A DNA stretch of 64,000 bases from Astropecten irregularis. Taxonomy: Eukaryota > Echinodermata > Asteroidea > Paxillosida > Astropectinidae. The notes beneath the pieces were generated by a model. It had not been told where the DNA came from, did not search any database, and was given only the letters and a program-made list of their open reading frames with translations. The stretch is taken from assembly GCA_963971285.1 (NCBI GenBank), contig OZ020257.1:15948602-16012601 (forward strand). The letters are read 5' to 3'. Below are positions 45,291 through 59,233 of this stretch, piece by piece. Each line of letters begins with the position of its first letter. Position 1 is the stretch's first letter. The translations under genes and the position numbers were made by a program.

Positions 45291-48187
45291 GTAATTGGTA
45301 TTTGCATATTCCTATCACGATGCTCATCTCGGAACGAAAAGTAGGAAGATGTGATGTAAATATTTTCTGTTCAGCAATATCTGCCAGGATATTTATGAAA
45401 TAGTTGAAGTATTTATTTGATATCTCCGACTAACACAGTCCAGCTGTGAGATATTTTAAGAGATATTTTGAAGCTCTTCCTCTATCTACCACTCACCTTT
45501 CCAATTTCACACGATCATTGGAATCGAATCATTGGACATATTTTGCTGGTTATTCATTTCACAGAACCATTGAATACTTTCAGGTCTGAAAAGCTGGCGA
45601 ATACATGATGACTAAGCAAATGATGCATCAAAGGATACAATTTCCACGGGAGCAGGAGATCAGGAAATCAGTTGCCGGACTTCATGAAGTCACGAAGATG
45701 GATCTAAAATCAACATTTTGTTCTCAAGATTGGTGGTTTGCACCGAGAGTGGATGTCCTTTGAAATCAAATTACCTCTGGAAGTCGTCTATACCTGGATT
45801 TGTCATTGTTTCTTGGTCAATCATTGATGGACTCAGCTTGAGGAAGTAGAAGCTTTTCTTCTTCTTCTCCTGAGTTTACACTGGACGAACGTCAGTGCTG
45901 ACCTAACGTGGCGATTCAAGCGAAGTAATAATTTTAAGTCCAGGTAGCCGTGTGGTCCAAGTAAACAGCCTTGGGAGGAGTGATTGAATCCTGTTTTTGT
46001 TGGCTGTGTGCTTCCTTCCTTCCCATCCATCCAGTGCCTCCTTCTGGAATCATCCGTGCAGGTCTGGGATGTGGGTGAGTGGACGAGTTTGGTATTTGCA
46101 ATTTTGCTCTATATATGCGGTTTGCCAAACAGCATATCCGCTGTTTACCTAGACGTGTTCAAGTGGAGTTGTGTGTATGGGATGTATTGGGTTAATGTAT
46201 AACTTCGCCTTCAAGGGATGCGATTCTGCGGTGAGCCATCATCAAGGCAAGTCCTCACCAGATGGACTGTACCTTGACTCCGTGCACGCAACAACCACTG
46301 GGTGAAGACCGCACGCGACACTATATGGCTCATAGTGGAAAAGATCATTATTCTTCTTGGCAGTGGTTCGTAACTTCTCACACCAAGCAAACTAAGAATG
46401 CTTGCACCTCCGTGTATGATGATTAGCTAAAGGTTAAAATGAGCTATCAGAGTCGTTAAAATGAATACGACTGGGAGGTTCGTAGGGTATAGATACAAAT
46501 ATACATTTGTATATCATCCAAGCCTTTGGAAAGATCCTTGCTCTGATCGAAACGTCATACCCTCCATATTCAAAGCATTTGATAGATTTCACGTCATTAG
46601 TTTGGCTGATGAGCATTTTGCAGCAGTTTATTACCAGTGTGTACTTATATTGATATTATAAACCCTCACACATGAAGAAGACACCACGAAATCACGGACT
46701 TAGTATACGCGTATACGATGTCTGTTGATGAAAGATCCCCACTTATTCTGTACACAGCTCACGTCTTTCTAGCTTTCATGTAATCCCTGCCTTTTTGCAG
46801 CTGCTCTTGAAGGCAAACGAATTGAGAGCAACCTGCTTGCTCTTTAATGGAACAGTATCTCCGTGCCGATAGGCAACCAGCCGAGATTCAAAGCCGACAA
46901 GCCCCGAGTTTGACCATGCATCCGTTCACGAATCGTGTTAGCAGCTGGGTTTTACTGACTCACCTCACGGGTCGTGAACGGGATTCGCACCCGGAACAAA
47001 GTGACGGCAAGAGACACAAACACCACCGCAAAACGCCATGACCCCGATACCTCGTACCCCTAGAAAGCTCTCGTCATGCTTTTCTTTGAACGTGGATCAT
47101 TTTTCCACGGGGAGAGGAAAAAAAGGAAAAAGGAAATTGTCTATGAATTTCATTTCTCCGGTCGGCGACCTGCTCTCAAAATTTGAAACCCACGCGTCCG
47201 CCCACACAAAATCGATAACCCATCTGAGGGTTTGATTACACACGCCAGAAAGCTGGAGAGGAATGTTAATAAAATAGCTCCAAATAATATACGGAGTTCT
47301 TTCATAGGACGATATAGCCTTGACGAGCCATCGGAGTAAAAACTGGACATTTTCCCCGTGTGCGTTCACGTTTACATTTCTCTTTCTGTCTTCAATGTTT
47401 TTCGTTTGTTTTGCTTGAGGGACGATGTCCAATAAAGGCCAAATGAACAATTTCGACCTCAGTTTTTGTTATCAATTTCTTTTGCCGTCGAGTCTACCTT
47501 GAAAAGCGGTAAATCCATACTGTATTCAAAGTGATATTGAATCACCTGCCATCAGTGTCATGTATAGTTCCCGAGGTGAAATACAAGGGAAAGGAAAAGT
47601 TTAAACGGCAAAGCCCTAGATTGTGATCAAGGATGGTGACTGACGGTCTGCCCGCCCGGGAGTTAGGTCCCAGGCATGGATTAAGGCTCTAGTGTTTCTC
47701 AGTTGATCGTAAATCGAGACGATTTCTTCGGAATATGGGAGGTATGAGCGAGCGTGCGCGCCTTGCATCCATGCCCCTGCTTCCCCCGTAGCTCTCTGGG
47801 CCAGGGCCGCTCAGTCAACAGTTTGGAGGCTCCAATAATCTTAAAGGCATCCATGGCGCGCTGATGCAATCTGAAACAATATCGGCCTAATTTAATCTAA
47901 CGGGTCAGCCCTTCAAGTTCGGGGAACGGATTGAATTACAGTGTCCTTCCAATCCTGACCCTTGAATGTTGATAGATATAATTGATATCATTGAAAACTA
48001 TAATAATCAACCACCACCAACTCTACAATAAATCACTTCGAAAGCTTCCAAGAAGATCCACTCAGAATTTAAAGAATAAGTATGAGCATTCACAATGAAT
48101 GACCCTAGATGGAGTTACATTCGTTTTCCTTTTTAGACAACCAGTCGGGTAATCTGTATTAAAAAAAACACATTTAATGCAAATTAA
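45291..48187. other. Intergenic, no gene recognised
   Basis: Only short frames without domains. A degraded family F element lies at 46521-46634. The 117-codon frame at 47097-47450 (minus) shows no domain. Confidence 0.5.
46521..46634. mobile_element. Foldback element, family F (copy 4, one-armed)
   Basis: AGCCTTTGGAAAGATCCTTG, then GATCGAAACGTCATACCCTC, then TTTGGCTGATGAGCATTTTG, as in the right half of the other copies. The left arm is missing. Confidence 0.65.
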
Positions 48188-48397
48188 GCTGGCTCAGGTG
48201 TGATTCCAATCTACGACCTCCTGCTTACTAGTGCTGGGGTCGATTTCACCAAAATCATCGTAACTTACTATCAGTCGTAGGACACATAACGGCCCAAACT
48301 CAAGTTACGATCGATCGTAGGGCTTCGTGACATCGATCCTAGATGCCATACCACTAGTAAGCAGGATGTCGTGGGTTCGAATCCCACCTGACCCAGC
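48188..48397. repeat. Inverted tRNA-like arms enclosing a family B MITE
   Basis: The left arm (48188-48235: GCTGGCTCAGGTGTGATTCC to CTGCTTACTAGTGCTG) is the inverse of the right arm (48345-48397: GCCATACCACTAGTAAGCAG to CCACCTGACCCAGC). The right arm contains a perfect tRNA T-arm, GTGGGTTCGAATCCCAC (48371-48387), with a B box. A family B MITE (48236-48339) sits exactly between them. No complete tRNA can fold, because the 5' half is absent. Confidence 0.75.
48236..48339. mobile_element. Palindromic MITE, family B (copy 3)
   Basis: GGGGTCGATTTCACCAAAAT to GGCTTCGTGACATCGATCC, with TCGTAACTTACTATC and CAAGTTACGATCGATCG as inner arms. Nested between inverted tRNA-like arms. Confidence 0.8.
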
Positions 48398-51300
48398 GCA
48401 TGATTTTTCATGGGCAGTCAAAAAGAACCGAGTATGCAGTGCTCATAAGGCCCTTCACTGAAGGGCAAGACTATTCGCATAGGCCTAATTCTATCACCTC
48501 GACGTAAAATAATTGGTAACCGAAAACCACACTTCTTTGAGTGACCGATGTATAATTATGGGAAACTGTTTAATTGACATTTCACTAACATTTGATGTAC
48601 AGTGACAACATCATTTGATACACAACTCACCCGTATCTGCATAATGACATAATGATTATACATTTCACACGCGATGTTAGAGAACCACAAGAAAACACAA
48701 CCAAAAAGGCACATTCCATTTAAGTGCGTATGTGCAAAACTTTATTTTTTTTTGTTCTTCCCCACTCATTTTATATTTTTCGATACAAAGATAAATTGCA
48801 ATTACAACTGATAACCATTCAAATTGAATTTACTTTGTTGTGTTGCTTGTTATACATTGTCCAATTACCACTTCACATAATATTTAGGTTTTCTTTTATA
48901 CAAATACAGAATATATATGCGCTTTGATATCTTTTTATACACTTCATGGTATTTACAACGACATTTATATCAGGTGCTATATAAGCAAAGCTGATTTTTT
49001 GTATATATATAAACGTTTGAAGGCTAATATGCAAATGAATAATTATAGAGCAACAATAAAAGGCTGCTTTAGCTGGTGAACGCTCAGCAGAGAACCAGTT
49101 ATGATGCAATATTGGCATCTCACTGTATGATGGTAGCCTGCTTTGGTTACCAGTGAGACGTGCGACTTTTCTGCGTTCAGCAGTATGCGTTTGTGAGCTT
49201 CGAGATTTCCAACGTAAGATTATGTGTCTTTTCATGGCACTGCAATATTTTCGCTGTCTTCACAAATGTCTTAAATAAAGAAAAAATTGTGTCTTAAACA
49301 AGAAACCGACTTGAACACACTTTGTGTATGAACGTAGCAATGTCACCGTATACACGGGTTTAATTTATCGTAAATGTAACTTAATTTTGACAGCTGCAAA
49401 ATAACAAAATGTGACTCAGTGTACCATAGCGTATAGAGGGCAATACTTGTCATTGAGTGTATTACCGGGTATAGTATAAATTACTATACCACAGCGTAGT
49501 CAGATGTGACTTGTTATATGAACAATCTGCAACAACGCATACAGCCATATACAACCCAATGGGTCAAGTGTGAATTAAGATGGCAGTAATGATCATTCCG
49601 TAGATAGCCTGAATATGGCAATTGTGACTTACCAATATCCTCTGGGGGAATATACTAACGAAAGCGATGGGCTTTTGGACTTAAGTTAGGTTGTACCACA
49701 TGCCGTACCATACCATGGCAAACACATGGCAATATTGTAACATGTTATATGCAAAGCTTTTTCGGTAATATTACCGCATACCAACCAGCTCAGCTAAAAA
49801 GAACGTTTGAGCTTTTCTGGCAAAGAACGTCATCCGCATGTTTCACAGAACAGAACATGGAACTTTTGCTTCGATGATCTCTGTTTCAACACAATTTCTG
49901 ATATTGACCGGTTTTTCTGCGCCGTTCGGAAGTCCATTTCTGGCGCACAGATCCCGTTTTGTCGGGTTTAGACAAAATTGCAGCTTTTCGGACAATCCTG
50001 TGCAAAATTATATTTCCCAGACTTAAAGCAGAGACATGGCGTGTTCCCCAGAGGAACTAGCCGTCTTTCTAGGGGTAAGTTTCAGGCGCTTGGGAAGTGA
50101 GTGCTTGGTTCTGGTTCAAGATTATCATTCCTTATTTTCGACAGTGTGGTCAAACTTCTTCAGTTAAAAGACACCATGTCATACCAGCTTGGGTTGCCTT
50201 AAGGCTTGTACCGTTCGACTCTGCCGAAAATTCAAAGATTTTACTAGATCAAACAGGTAAAAACACATTAAGTCATGAGCCCTTTAATATTGAAAGGCAT
50301 AGATGAAATTTGAATCGGGCTGACATAGCATTGGCAGTCACTCAATGGGCGGACATTGCCGATTTTCTACCCTCCAGGATGACATTTGGACGGGGGAAAA
50401 GGACAGAAAAGATCAAACTAGCATGGGATATCGACAAACCATCCCTCATTCTTACATCTTGACGATCTTCAAGAATGTCTTTAAATCGATGGGGCAAGTG
50501 AAAGACCAACGAGAAGTTGGCAGGCTTCTTATAAACACGGTATGTTGGGGCCGTGCGGTGAGCCCAACGAACCCACGGACAGGGGTCGCTGGTTGCGCTA
50601 GTTTCTGAAACACCGGTGCCTCTTTTTATACTTGCACGCATGCTTGACAAATTAAAGACATTAACATCAAGAAGTGGTTACATTTAGCCAAATAATCATT
50701 AGAAACATCTTTAACATGTTGACACAAATATAACAACACAGTGTTACCGTCTTACAAAATAAAACACAACAGAAAACGAATTAAAATATTAATCCCGGCA
50801 TGACTTAGAAGCGAGCAAGATGGGCTTATTTACAAATTGAGTGATGCTGTATAAGCGAAATTTACATTATGGTAAGCAACGTGGTTATGTCTTAACGCCG
50901 TCCTCTATAAATCGTAAAGGAAAACGAAACGGGACCCTATCTCTTGTTGATTTGTTTGCCCTTGTAAGCTGTTTTGTGTTTGGGGCTAAGCAAACTATAA
51001 GTATTATACTGGACGCTGCAAACAGCCCCTTGCTTGTCCAATAGGTGTCGCCATTTAATAATGCACTGAGCGCGTATTGTTGCGCAGTGTGACGCATTTC
51101 AGCCACTTAAGCCACATTGCCAAGTACCAGTGGTGAATGCGTTCAACTAGATTTCTGTACGGCTGAGGTCATCAGAACCAACGATAGAGAGTGAATTGGG
51201 ACACGAAGACCATAGCTTGAAACAAAATGGCGGATACATTTCAACGAACACAGAATGAACAGCCACTCTGAATCCAATCTCGAGGTGGATTCTGGGGGTT

Positions 51301-54300
51301 TATTGCAAAATGCCCGACAGTTAACTCGCCAAAAACACTTGACGCATTACAAATAAACACATTACACGCTGAGTATTATCCTCCGAGGAACGTGCAAGCG
51401 GACACTGACTGGGCCCCATCGTCCTATAGTAATTAATTGAAAATGCTGCTGAAATGCACCCTGGTGCCTTATACAATATCCTTTCTAGATACACTGTTAT
51501 CGTTGGGCAGTTTGTTTCCCTGTCGAGGAAATCTTACCCTGGCCCTAGTTACCTGAGTATACAATCTTGTCAGGTTGCTGGTTTAGCAAGCAAACCAACA
51601 CAAGCAAGGGCTGTCTGTCATACCAACTTTACAAGTATGTAAAACGCCCGGTTAGAAAAACCCTTAGACTGACAGATATGACAGGCTTTTAATTACTCCA
51701 AATGTCCCAAAGGTATCGTGGACGGATGGCAGTTTGCAATACACGCAGCTGATGGAACTGTCAACGACTGAAGGACCTAACGCGGCCATTTTGGCAAGCA
51801 ATCTGATATATGCTTGTTGAGTTCACTCCTCTGAAGAATGTACGTTCGTGGATTGCACTCAAAATGCGAAAGTGAAAACAAAGAGTCCCCGGGGATCTAA
51901 CTGGAGTTATCGAGTTGTGCCGAGGATTGGAGCGAGAGGGTTAGGGTGTGGAGGTGCTGGGTGCACCGAGGTAGCTATAGGCTTCCCTAACCCCACCCGT
52001 ACCTCTTCCTCCATCGGTTTATCGACAGAGGCAGCGCTGGTTGCACGGCCTTCTAATAACTCTCGCATCAAACCTTGTCCACATAGACATGCCCTGATTC
52101 TAGAAATGCGATACCAAAAGAAGCATACTTCACTTAAATCAAGAGTCAAATCGAAATGAACGAGAACAACAAGTTTTAAACAATTTGCTTCCCTTCCAAT
52201 GCCGCAGCTACAGTGACTACCATGTCTGGGTATTTGAAAGAAAGTCAATTACAAGTTTGAGATTAGAATTACAATCAGTCCGAAAACGTCAGGGCTAAAA
52301 CGGATGAGTCTCCTTCGTTTCGTCTGTCAGTCATTCTTCAAGACGGCTTAACGCGGGAGAGATAAGTGTCAGGGGTCCCGAGAACAAGGTGTTGTTTTTC
52401 TTTGCTTGCTCCATCTCAATGACAGCTAGCGCTGTTAAGGTATAGGCTATATATACGGTGTCTCATGAATAAAACACTATAAGGTGCCATATTACCAATA
52501 GTCCAGCAATCACCGAGACGCCATTTTATTCCCCTCTTGAACGAAATACCACCGCAGTAAATAATGCGAACACATTTTCTTCTCTCTCTGTCTGAAACTT
52601 GAGAAGCGAATTGAAAATCGGCACAAAAAAGCAAAGGCCGCAATTTGAGAGCGCAATATTATAAGACAGACCGCACCCGTGCAGGAGACATATAATAGAC
52701 GAATCAACCCACATCATGCAACCCACTTAGACGAACATTCAAAGGCAGCTCAGAGAAACAATATTTGCGATATTTCTAAGGCGGCTTTGTCTTCTGCGGC
52801 ATTGATTTTCAATTTTGATAATCAGGAGGTAATGCTCACGCCCCCTTGCCAGGCGGGTCTTACGTTTTCAATCAAAGACTGCCTTTGAAAACAATTTTGT
52901 ATAAAACCCGATCTTCTTCATTTTTTGTTTGGATACCCAACGCGATTCATTTTTCATTAAGAAACAATTGATTTTCAGGTACAATTTCTTTATCGTTGAT
53001 GTTTCAAAGCTTGACTGCAGTATCTTAAAGAATCCTAAATCGTTTGAAACATTTCTGCCCTAAATGACGTATTATGTTTGTTCTTCTTGCCCTATTCTAT
53101 ATCCAAGTCAAGGCACACAAAAGGAAATGGCAATAATGACTTCTTTTTTTATGTAATTTTGTTTGTGGCAATCGTCTGACTCCCGAGAGCCACTTTCTTG
53201 AGTATTGAAGGAAATTAATCAAATACACCTGAAGTTGCTTTCAGATGTAATAATCACCATGGAAACAAGTTGAAAATATATACAACTTGTAGAAATACTT
53301 TACAAAAAAAGGAAAATTGCCGTTCAAATAAAGATGATTAGTTTTAACTTATTAAAACTGCAAGACGACAATTTCTGCCGTCTTCAAATTGTTACTATTG
53401 CCGTGGCGTCAATGGAACAAGAAATGTGAATTGGGATCTCGTGGCTTATACTCCTGTCATAACGTCTTCAAGCCACAGGCCATGCATGCGAGCGACGACA
53501 ATCGTGGCAGGAGTCTTTTAAAAGCTAGCCACCCTACTTGCGGCGATTTGGAAGAGGGGAGAACCTCGGCTTGGGACCGATTCATTTCTTGCTAAAATAG
53601 TCCGAGTCTAAGCAGCGAATTCATCGGTAAATTGAGACTTCTACCTGTAGGCGTTCAGGCAGAAGACGAGAAGACACTGACAAGGCCACCATGGGTCGCA
53701 TTACACTGGCAATTGTGGCCGATCGGACGCAATGCATATTGATATTGTCCCAGAGGGCGCCCCAGGCCTAACTACTGATTGGTTGCCAATTTCCACATTT
53801 TTTTCCGGTCTCAGTCAAAATAGACGGGTGTATAATGAACAAAGTCTTGGACATTTGACCCGGGGTGGCGCTTTAAGGTGCAACTTACATTGTAATTTAC
53901 ACACATCAGGAATCCTGTGCATTCGGTACAAATACACTTCCTGTATGTACACTTGCGTCGAGAATTGAAAACAAAACACCTTGCAAGTTATAATCGAGGT
54001 TTCTTCCGATAAACACATGGCCAGCGGTAGCCCATGGTCAGGCTGATCATGAAGAAAGGAAAGACCTTCCTGCATGGCCTGACAATGCTTTTGCGAAGCA
54101 CAAGCTTTTACTTACGAAAGCGGCCGGACGGTTTAAGACCCGACGACATAACGTCGGAAAATCCAAGACTGCTCCGACATTATAGGTCTACTATACCTCC
54201 ATGCCAACGGGCATGCAACCAGATCGACTGGTAAAGGTAGGATAAGTCAGCTTGTAAATGAGGTTGATGGATTTCGTTTCTTACATCCTCACTGGCTCTG

Positions 54301-56417
54301 ATCGATAACTCGTTTGGCAAGCGTATTAAGTGAACCGTGTGACTTATCTGACAACCAGTCTTGCTTCGTTGGGACCCAAGACAGAGGAAAAATCTGAAAT
54401 GAATGAGCTTTGATTGTGTCTTAGATGCAGTAACAGTCTGCGTCTCGTCAACTTGTCAGTCGTCCCTACTTCCCCCCAAAGCCGTTCAACATGTATTTGC
54501 TAATAAGTGTGTTCCATCACTTAGTCAACTGATCTGATAAAAAAGGCTGACAAAAAAATTCAGCACCAATTGACGAATTTAAAAATCAGTGTTCCTTAAA
54601 TTCGAAGGCTCGGAACTTATTTCCAGAGATAGGAAAACTATACACCCCTTGACATTCGTGCTATAGGGCGAATAATTAACATTTGGTCCTTATTGATGGC
54701 TGGATAGGAAAATCATTGATAGAAACGTACACTTTGCCTTCGAGTACTAGATTATTAATTAACATTCAATTAGCCACCGTGATATCTGAGGTTAAACGTT
54801 TAACACCAACATTTTATATTTATAACAAATACCAAATTTTGTATAATATAACATATTCACAAACAGAGTAGTCGGAGACGTGGCTTAAATCCCGAAAGAG
54901 TTTTCTAACCCATCATTTCACAGGTAAATCTGCTAACACGTGGATGTCAAACAATAGACGCTGGGTATAATATACAAGCCAAATGATCATAATCAGGAAA
55001 AAAGATTTAAAACTGTACAATAAGGCCTTTGTTTCAAGACAAATACATCGTATTAAAGTGATCAGGATGATCATCAGCACAATGACTCAGCATTTAATCC
55101 AATGAGCATCATTACATGGACACAGATTACAAAATGCGGTTGAAAACTCATTTTTACAGTTTCCAACTACTCTGTCTTACCAAAAGCAATTCCCGCGCAC
55201 GAAATGCTCACAATGTTGCCTTCTGTTGGGAAATTGGCAGTATCCTGCTGAATTCTGAATAGGCACGTACGATTGTTGGATGCCCAATTTTGGAAATCCT
55301 GCCTGTTTCATAGTCTCTATATAAAGTGACTCCAACGTCCAGATTGTGTCTGGTTATACCGCCCTCTCCTGGCCAGAAGCTGAGCTAGTTTCCACTGTCT
55401 CTCAGCATTCAAGAGTGGATGCTTTCTGCCCATAGAGCAGAAAGACAGCGCCCTGTGCGTGAAGTCCTCATGACATGTCTATTAACAATTTTATTTATGT
55501 ATTCACTTCACTCTTCCTCCTTTCCTTTTTTTTTTACCCTGTGAGCACTTTATGGCTTGAAACCATTTAAAAATAAATTTGGTTAACTCAATAATATAAG
55601 TAATAACTTAAACAATAATCCATAGTTACATGCGATTTAAGACAAATAAATAAATAAATAAATAAAATATGTATATACCTTAGCTTAATACCCTCTTTTT
55701 TTGTTTTCTTCCTGACTTCGTGTTGTGATTTATTTTGTCTCGGTATGGTCACTCTGGCTTCCCGACAGCCACAGCCGTGAATTAACTGATTGCAGTGATC
55801 TGTCAACGGGGAAACAGGCACCGGGTGACGTCATTGAGGGGTAGGCGAAGATCTCGAATCGAGAAACAAAAAAGGAAAACAAAACACGATACGCTTGTCT
55901 GACTATCTCAGTATAAATTTAAATAGTTATACGACACTGTAGTACCGTGTTCTTGTGTCATCGTGTACCGTGGAAGAACGCAAAACACCGGGCCATTATA
56001 CACAGTTGGCCGCTTCGGTTCACGAGCCAACTATCTTTGACTGAAAAACAAATCGTAACAGTACGATTTGAAGAGCTTCTTCTCCCTGTAGATTATATGC
56101 ACACGTAACATTTACACCTATCTCGTCGTGCGACATAAAGCAAGTATTCATCGGTCAAATGAGCTGAATCTGACTCCGTTCGTGGCAGGGTAACGCGTAT
56201 CATGTCGACATCGTTGCACATTCATTGCTATCGATCCAATCCAACGCAAAGTTCTCTTTTTTGTGTGTTTTTGTTCCGAAGTAAAGCGTGCAATGATTCG
56301 GCCTGACTTTACGCTGTATCTATCCAAGCAGAGCGCCTCGGTTTTGGTTGAATAGTATTATCCAAGTCATTCAATGTTTTTTTGTCTTTGGTTGGATTTC
56401 CCAAACATTTCGGAGTT
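48398..56417. other. Intergenic downstream of the GPCR exons, no gene recognised
   Basis: No coding exon recognised in 8 kb. Short frames (up to about 120 codons, for example 48873-49235 minus and 51907-52248 minus) lack domains. The 3' UTR of the minus-strand GPCR must start at 56417. Minus-strand AATAAA words near 55729 and 55492 are candidate poly(A) signals. An (AAAT)n run lies at 55644-55667. Confidence 0.5.
55644..55667. repeat. (AAAT)n microsatellite
   Basis: About six tandem AAAT units (AAATAAATAAATAAATAAAT). Simple sequence, no further meaning inferred. Confidence 0.9.
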
Positions 56418-57019
56418 TTAGATGGAGGAGTCTTCCTCTCCTGGCGGGAGCCTCTCCGTTTTCGTGGTCATGCTTATGCTGATCCCCGTGCGCTCTTTGT
56501 ATCCACCGCCAAAGCAAGATGAGAACATTTTCCTGAAGTACTTCCTGAAGCCCGTGGTGGTGAAAGCGTACACGAAGGGGTTGACACAGCTGTTGGCGTA
56601 GGCTAGACACACAAACGTGCCCTGCATGCTCATGAGTACATCCATGCTGGTAAGTGCCATCCGCGTGACCGCCTCGGGATTGGACCGCGACCAGATGGCG
56701 AATATTTGGATCGGCGCCCAGCAGAACGCGAACAGGACCACGACAATGAAGACCATTCTGGTGATCTTCCTCTTCCTTCGGAGGGCACGGGTGTGGGCCT
56801 GGGCGCTCTCTGTCCCTCCCGACGTCTTGCGCCAGATCTGCAGCAGGATTTTCGCGTAGCAGAACATGATGCCACTCAGCGGCACGATGTACATAGACAG
56901 CAAGGAGAAGACGGCATAGACTTTGGTACTGACCTCCGGGTTCGGAAATGCACTGTCACAGTTTCCATGCTCCGAAAGGTTCGTAAAGATAAATGTTGCA
57001 AGGTGGATCAGGGACGAGA
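56418..57019 (-). CDS. Peptide GPCR terminal exon B (TM4-TM7 and tail)
   Basis: The exon starts at 57019 after a clear acceptor (TTCTCTTTGGCAG) and runs to its own stop at 56418. It encodes about 199 residues. They include TM4 (VSSLIHLATFIFTNLS), ECL2 with the conserved cysteine (HGNCDSAFPN), TM5 ending CYAKILLQIW, and an ICL3 ending RALRRKRKITR. TM6 has FAFCWAPIQIF and TM7 has ANSCVNPFVYAF (NPxxY), followed by a basic helix-8 stretch (FRKYFRKMF). No initiation codon or TM1-TM3 is attached, so it must be spliced to an upstream exon. Its phase (two leading bases, TC) fits the TM3 exon ending at 59234. The best match is the kisspeptin (GPR54)/galanin-like receptor group. Exon A, 105 bp upstream, is a clear duplicate. 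Confidence 0.85.
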
Positions 57020-57124
57020 CTGCCAAAGAGAACAAAAAGACACGAGAACAAAAAGAGAGTTACAAATAGTCTGTTTCCCCAGCTAGCTCTCTCAAACCAG
57101 TTAGGCACCAATAGCTGTACATAG

Positions 57125-57705
57125 CTACAGCACTGACTCCTCCTTGCCAGATGTTAAACGATCCACTTTGGTTTTCGCCGTGACACTATTGTTTTTGCCT
57201 TCCCGGTGGAAAGTGCCGTAGCAATGTTGAAAGAAATGCTTAAAGTACTTTCTGAAACTCGTGGTGGTAAACGCGTAGACAAACGGATTGACGCAGCTAT
57301 TTAGGTACGCAATGCTCACGAACGCACCGTGCATGCTACTGACATTGGCCGGGTAATCGCTTCGGTGGAACAGAGACCAGGTGTTGAAAATCTGGACGGG
57401 TGCCCAGCAAAGGGCGAAAAGGACAACCACGATGAAAACCATCTTGGTGACTTTACGCTTCCTCTGGAGGGCGCGGGACTGTGCCCCCTCCGTCCACTCG
57501 GACGTGTTCTGCTTCTGCCAGATTTGAATGAGGATTTTAGTGTAGCAGAAAAGGATAACCAGTAGCGGCAGAGCGTACATCAAGAGAAACACGAAGATGG
57601 CGTACATATCGGCGCTGGCCTGTCCATTGGGGAAATGCCTCGAACACTCGTTCTCATAACTGAGACGGGTGAACACAAACGACGCTAAGTGTATCAACGC
57701 CGAGA
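57125..57705 (-). CDS. Peptide GPCR terminal exon A (TM4-TM7 and tail)
   Basis: The exon starts at 57705 after the acceptor TTTTATACACTCAG and ends with a stop at 57125. It encodes about 192 residues. They include TM4 (VSALIHLASFVFTRLS), ECL2 cysteine (ENECSRHFPN), TM5 (CYTKILIQIW), and ICL3 ending RALQRKRKVTK. TM6 has FALCWAPVQIF and TM7 has LNSCVNPFVYAF, followed by FRKYFKHFF. It has the same leading phase as exon B, and both open with TCTCG. TM6 shares the identical run MVFIVVVLFA with exon B, while ECL2, ECL3 and the tail differ. No poly(A) signal is visible in the 105 bp before exon B, so transcripts ending in exon A may carry exon B as 3' UTR. Confidence 0.85.
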
Positions 57706-59233
57706 CTGAGTGTATAAAAGAAACACAAAATCAGCCAATTAAAAAGAGATGACCAAAAAAACGTATGGGTTGATGATGTATGAAATGTGTGATGAAATTA
57801 TCATGAAATGAACGTTCAAAGCAGGTTGAGGGACTTAGAATAAAACAGGGAAATGAATTTCTACTCTGTTTGTATTCCTTCGATGTAGTTAAATATTAAT
57901 TAAAAACAAGATTTTCACTCCCGATGTTTGACCTTAATTCTTTTACAATTAAGTTATGCATTTCTAAAAATCTGCGAAAAATACGAGACATCCCCCATCG
58001 AATGCTGAATGCTTTCTTAGCTGACGAGGGACACAATAAATTGCACGCATTTATTAGTTTGTTTGAGTTGGGTTGTGACCGTCTGCAACCCACGCGTTGC
58101 CACGTTGAACATCTCAAAGTCTCGTTAATCATTTCTCAATTTTACCAACACGCTAGGTTTCCGCCAACTACTCGACTCCAAACTCCACCATGTCCTAGCA
58201 ACAAACAAGATCACTTCAGATGGGAAGCTTGGAATGGCACGAAAGGAACACTATAGGTTTATAGGAATTAATTCCCTGTCGAACGTGAGGTTTGGCTAGA
58301 GACATACACGTTCCTCGATTGCACGTGCAAACAGTGGTCAAAACCAGGTCACGACTGTTGTTACTGAGTCGAGTTTGCCATGTAAGATGATCAAAAGTGT
58401 GTTTCCTTATAATTTAATCCCGAAGAGACTCGAGCATCAACTGTTTCGTTTGCTGCTCTTGATTCTATACATTGTGGACTGCAACTTGATAAACATGCGC
58501 CCACTAAAACGCCAATCTAAACATTAATAAACGTTTCTGCCTAATTGTTTTCGTTTCATGCAGTTGCTGAGCAGCTTATAACCAAATTTGGTGTTTCCGA
58601 TTAATTCAACAATCGCCCAGAGTCGTATGAGATTCTGCTTAATTAAGAATGCAATTAACCCTTCCCTTTGGAAAATATAAACATTTGATGAAACTTTGCA
58701 GAAGTCGCACGGGGAATTTATGTAGCGTGACAAACGTTTGGGGATTTCGAAATCTTCAATCAAACTCAGTGCGAGATAACATCAATATAACTCTCACTCC
58801 ATCACGCACCGATAAGCAAACATTGAGCAAAGCGTTTTGGGTGTTGTCCTTCTCTTGAACAAGGGTATCCAAATGAGATGAAACTGATTCATAAATATGA
58901 TGGTGATGAAACATCGAATGAATATGAGGACCTTTCGAGACAGTGGCAAGCACACGCCTATTTGTATTCTCTGATGCCAAATGGCATGCGTATGTATGGC
59001 CTGTTTGTTTAACGCAAAGGATCCCAGATTTAGGGATCTACGTCCTATGCAGGGTATGTACGCTAAAATGGGATCCGGATCCGAAAGATTGGTGATCCTG
59101 TGCATTAAACAAACAGGTACACGGTCAGACTTTCCCAGACCGATTGAATGAAGAAAGGAGTCTGCTGCCACCAAGCGTCTCGAAATGTCCAGTCGGAAAT
59201 GCATGCCATATTGGGCACGATGTCGCCGCTTAC
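57706..59233 (-). other. Intron between the GPCR TM3 exon and terminal exon A
   Basis: Bounded by the donor GTAAG after 59234 and the acceptor before 57705. Only short, domain-free frames are present. It would be the natural place for splicing signals that choose between exons A and B. Confidence 0.7.

Noticed and set aside
56418-57019. Exon B as a separate complete GPCR gene
   Set aside because: There is no start codon or TM1-TM3, and only 105 bp separate it from exon A. An alternative terminal exon is the simpler reading.
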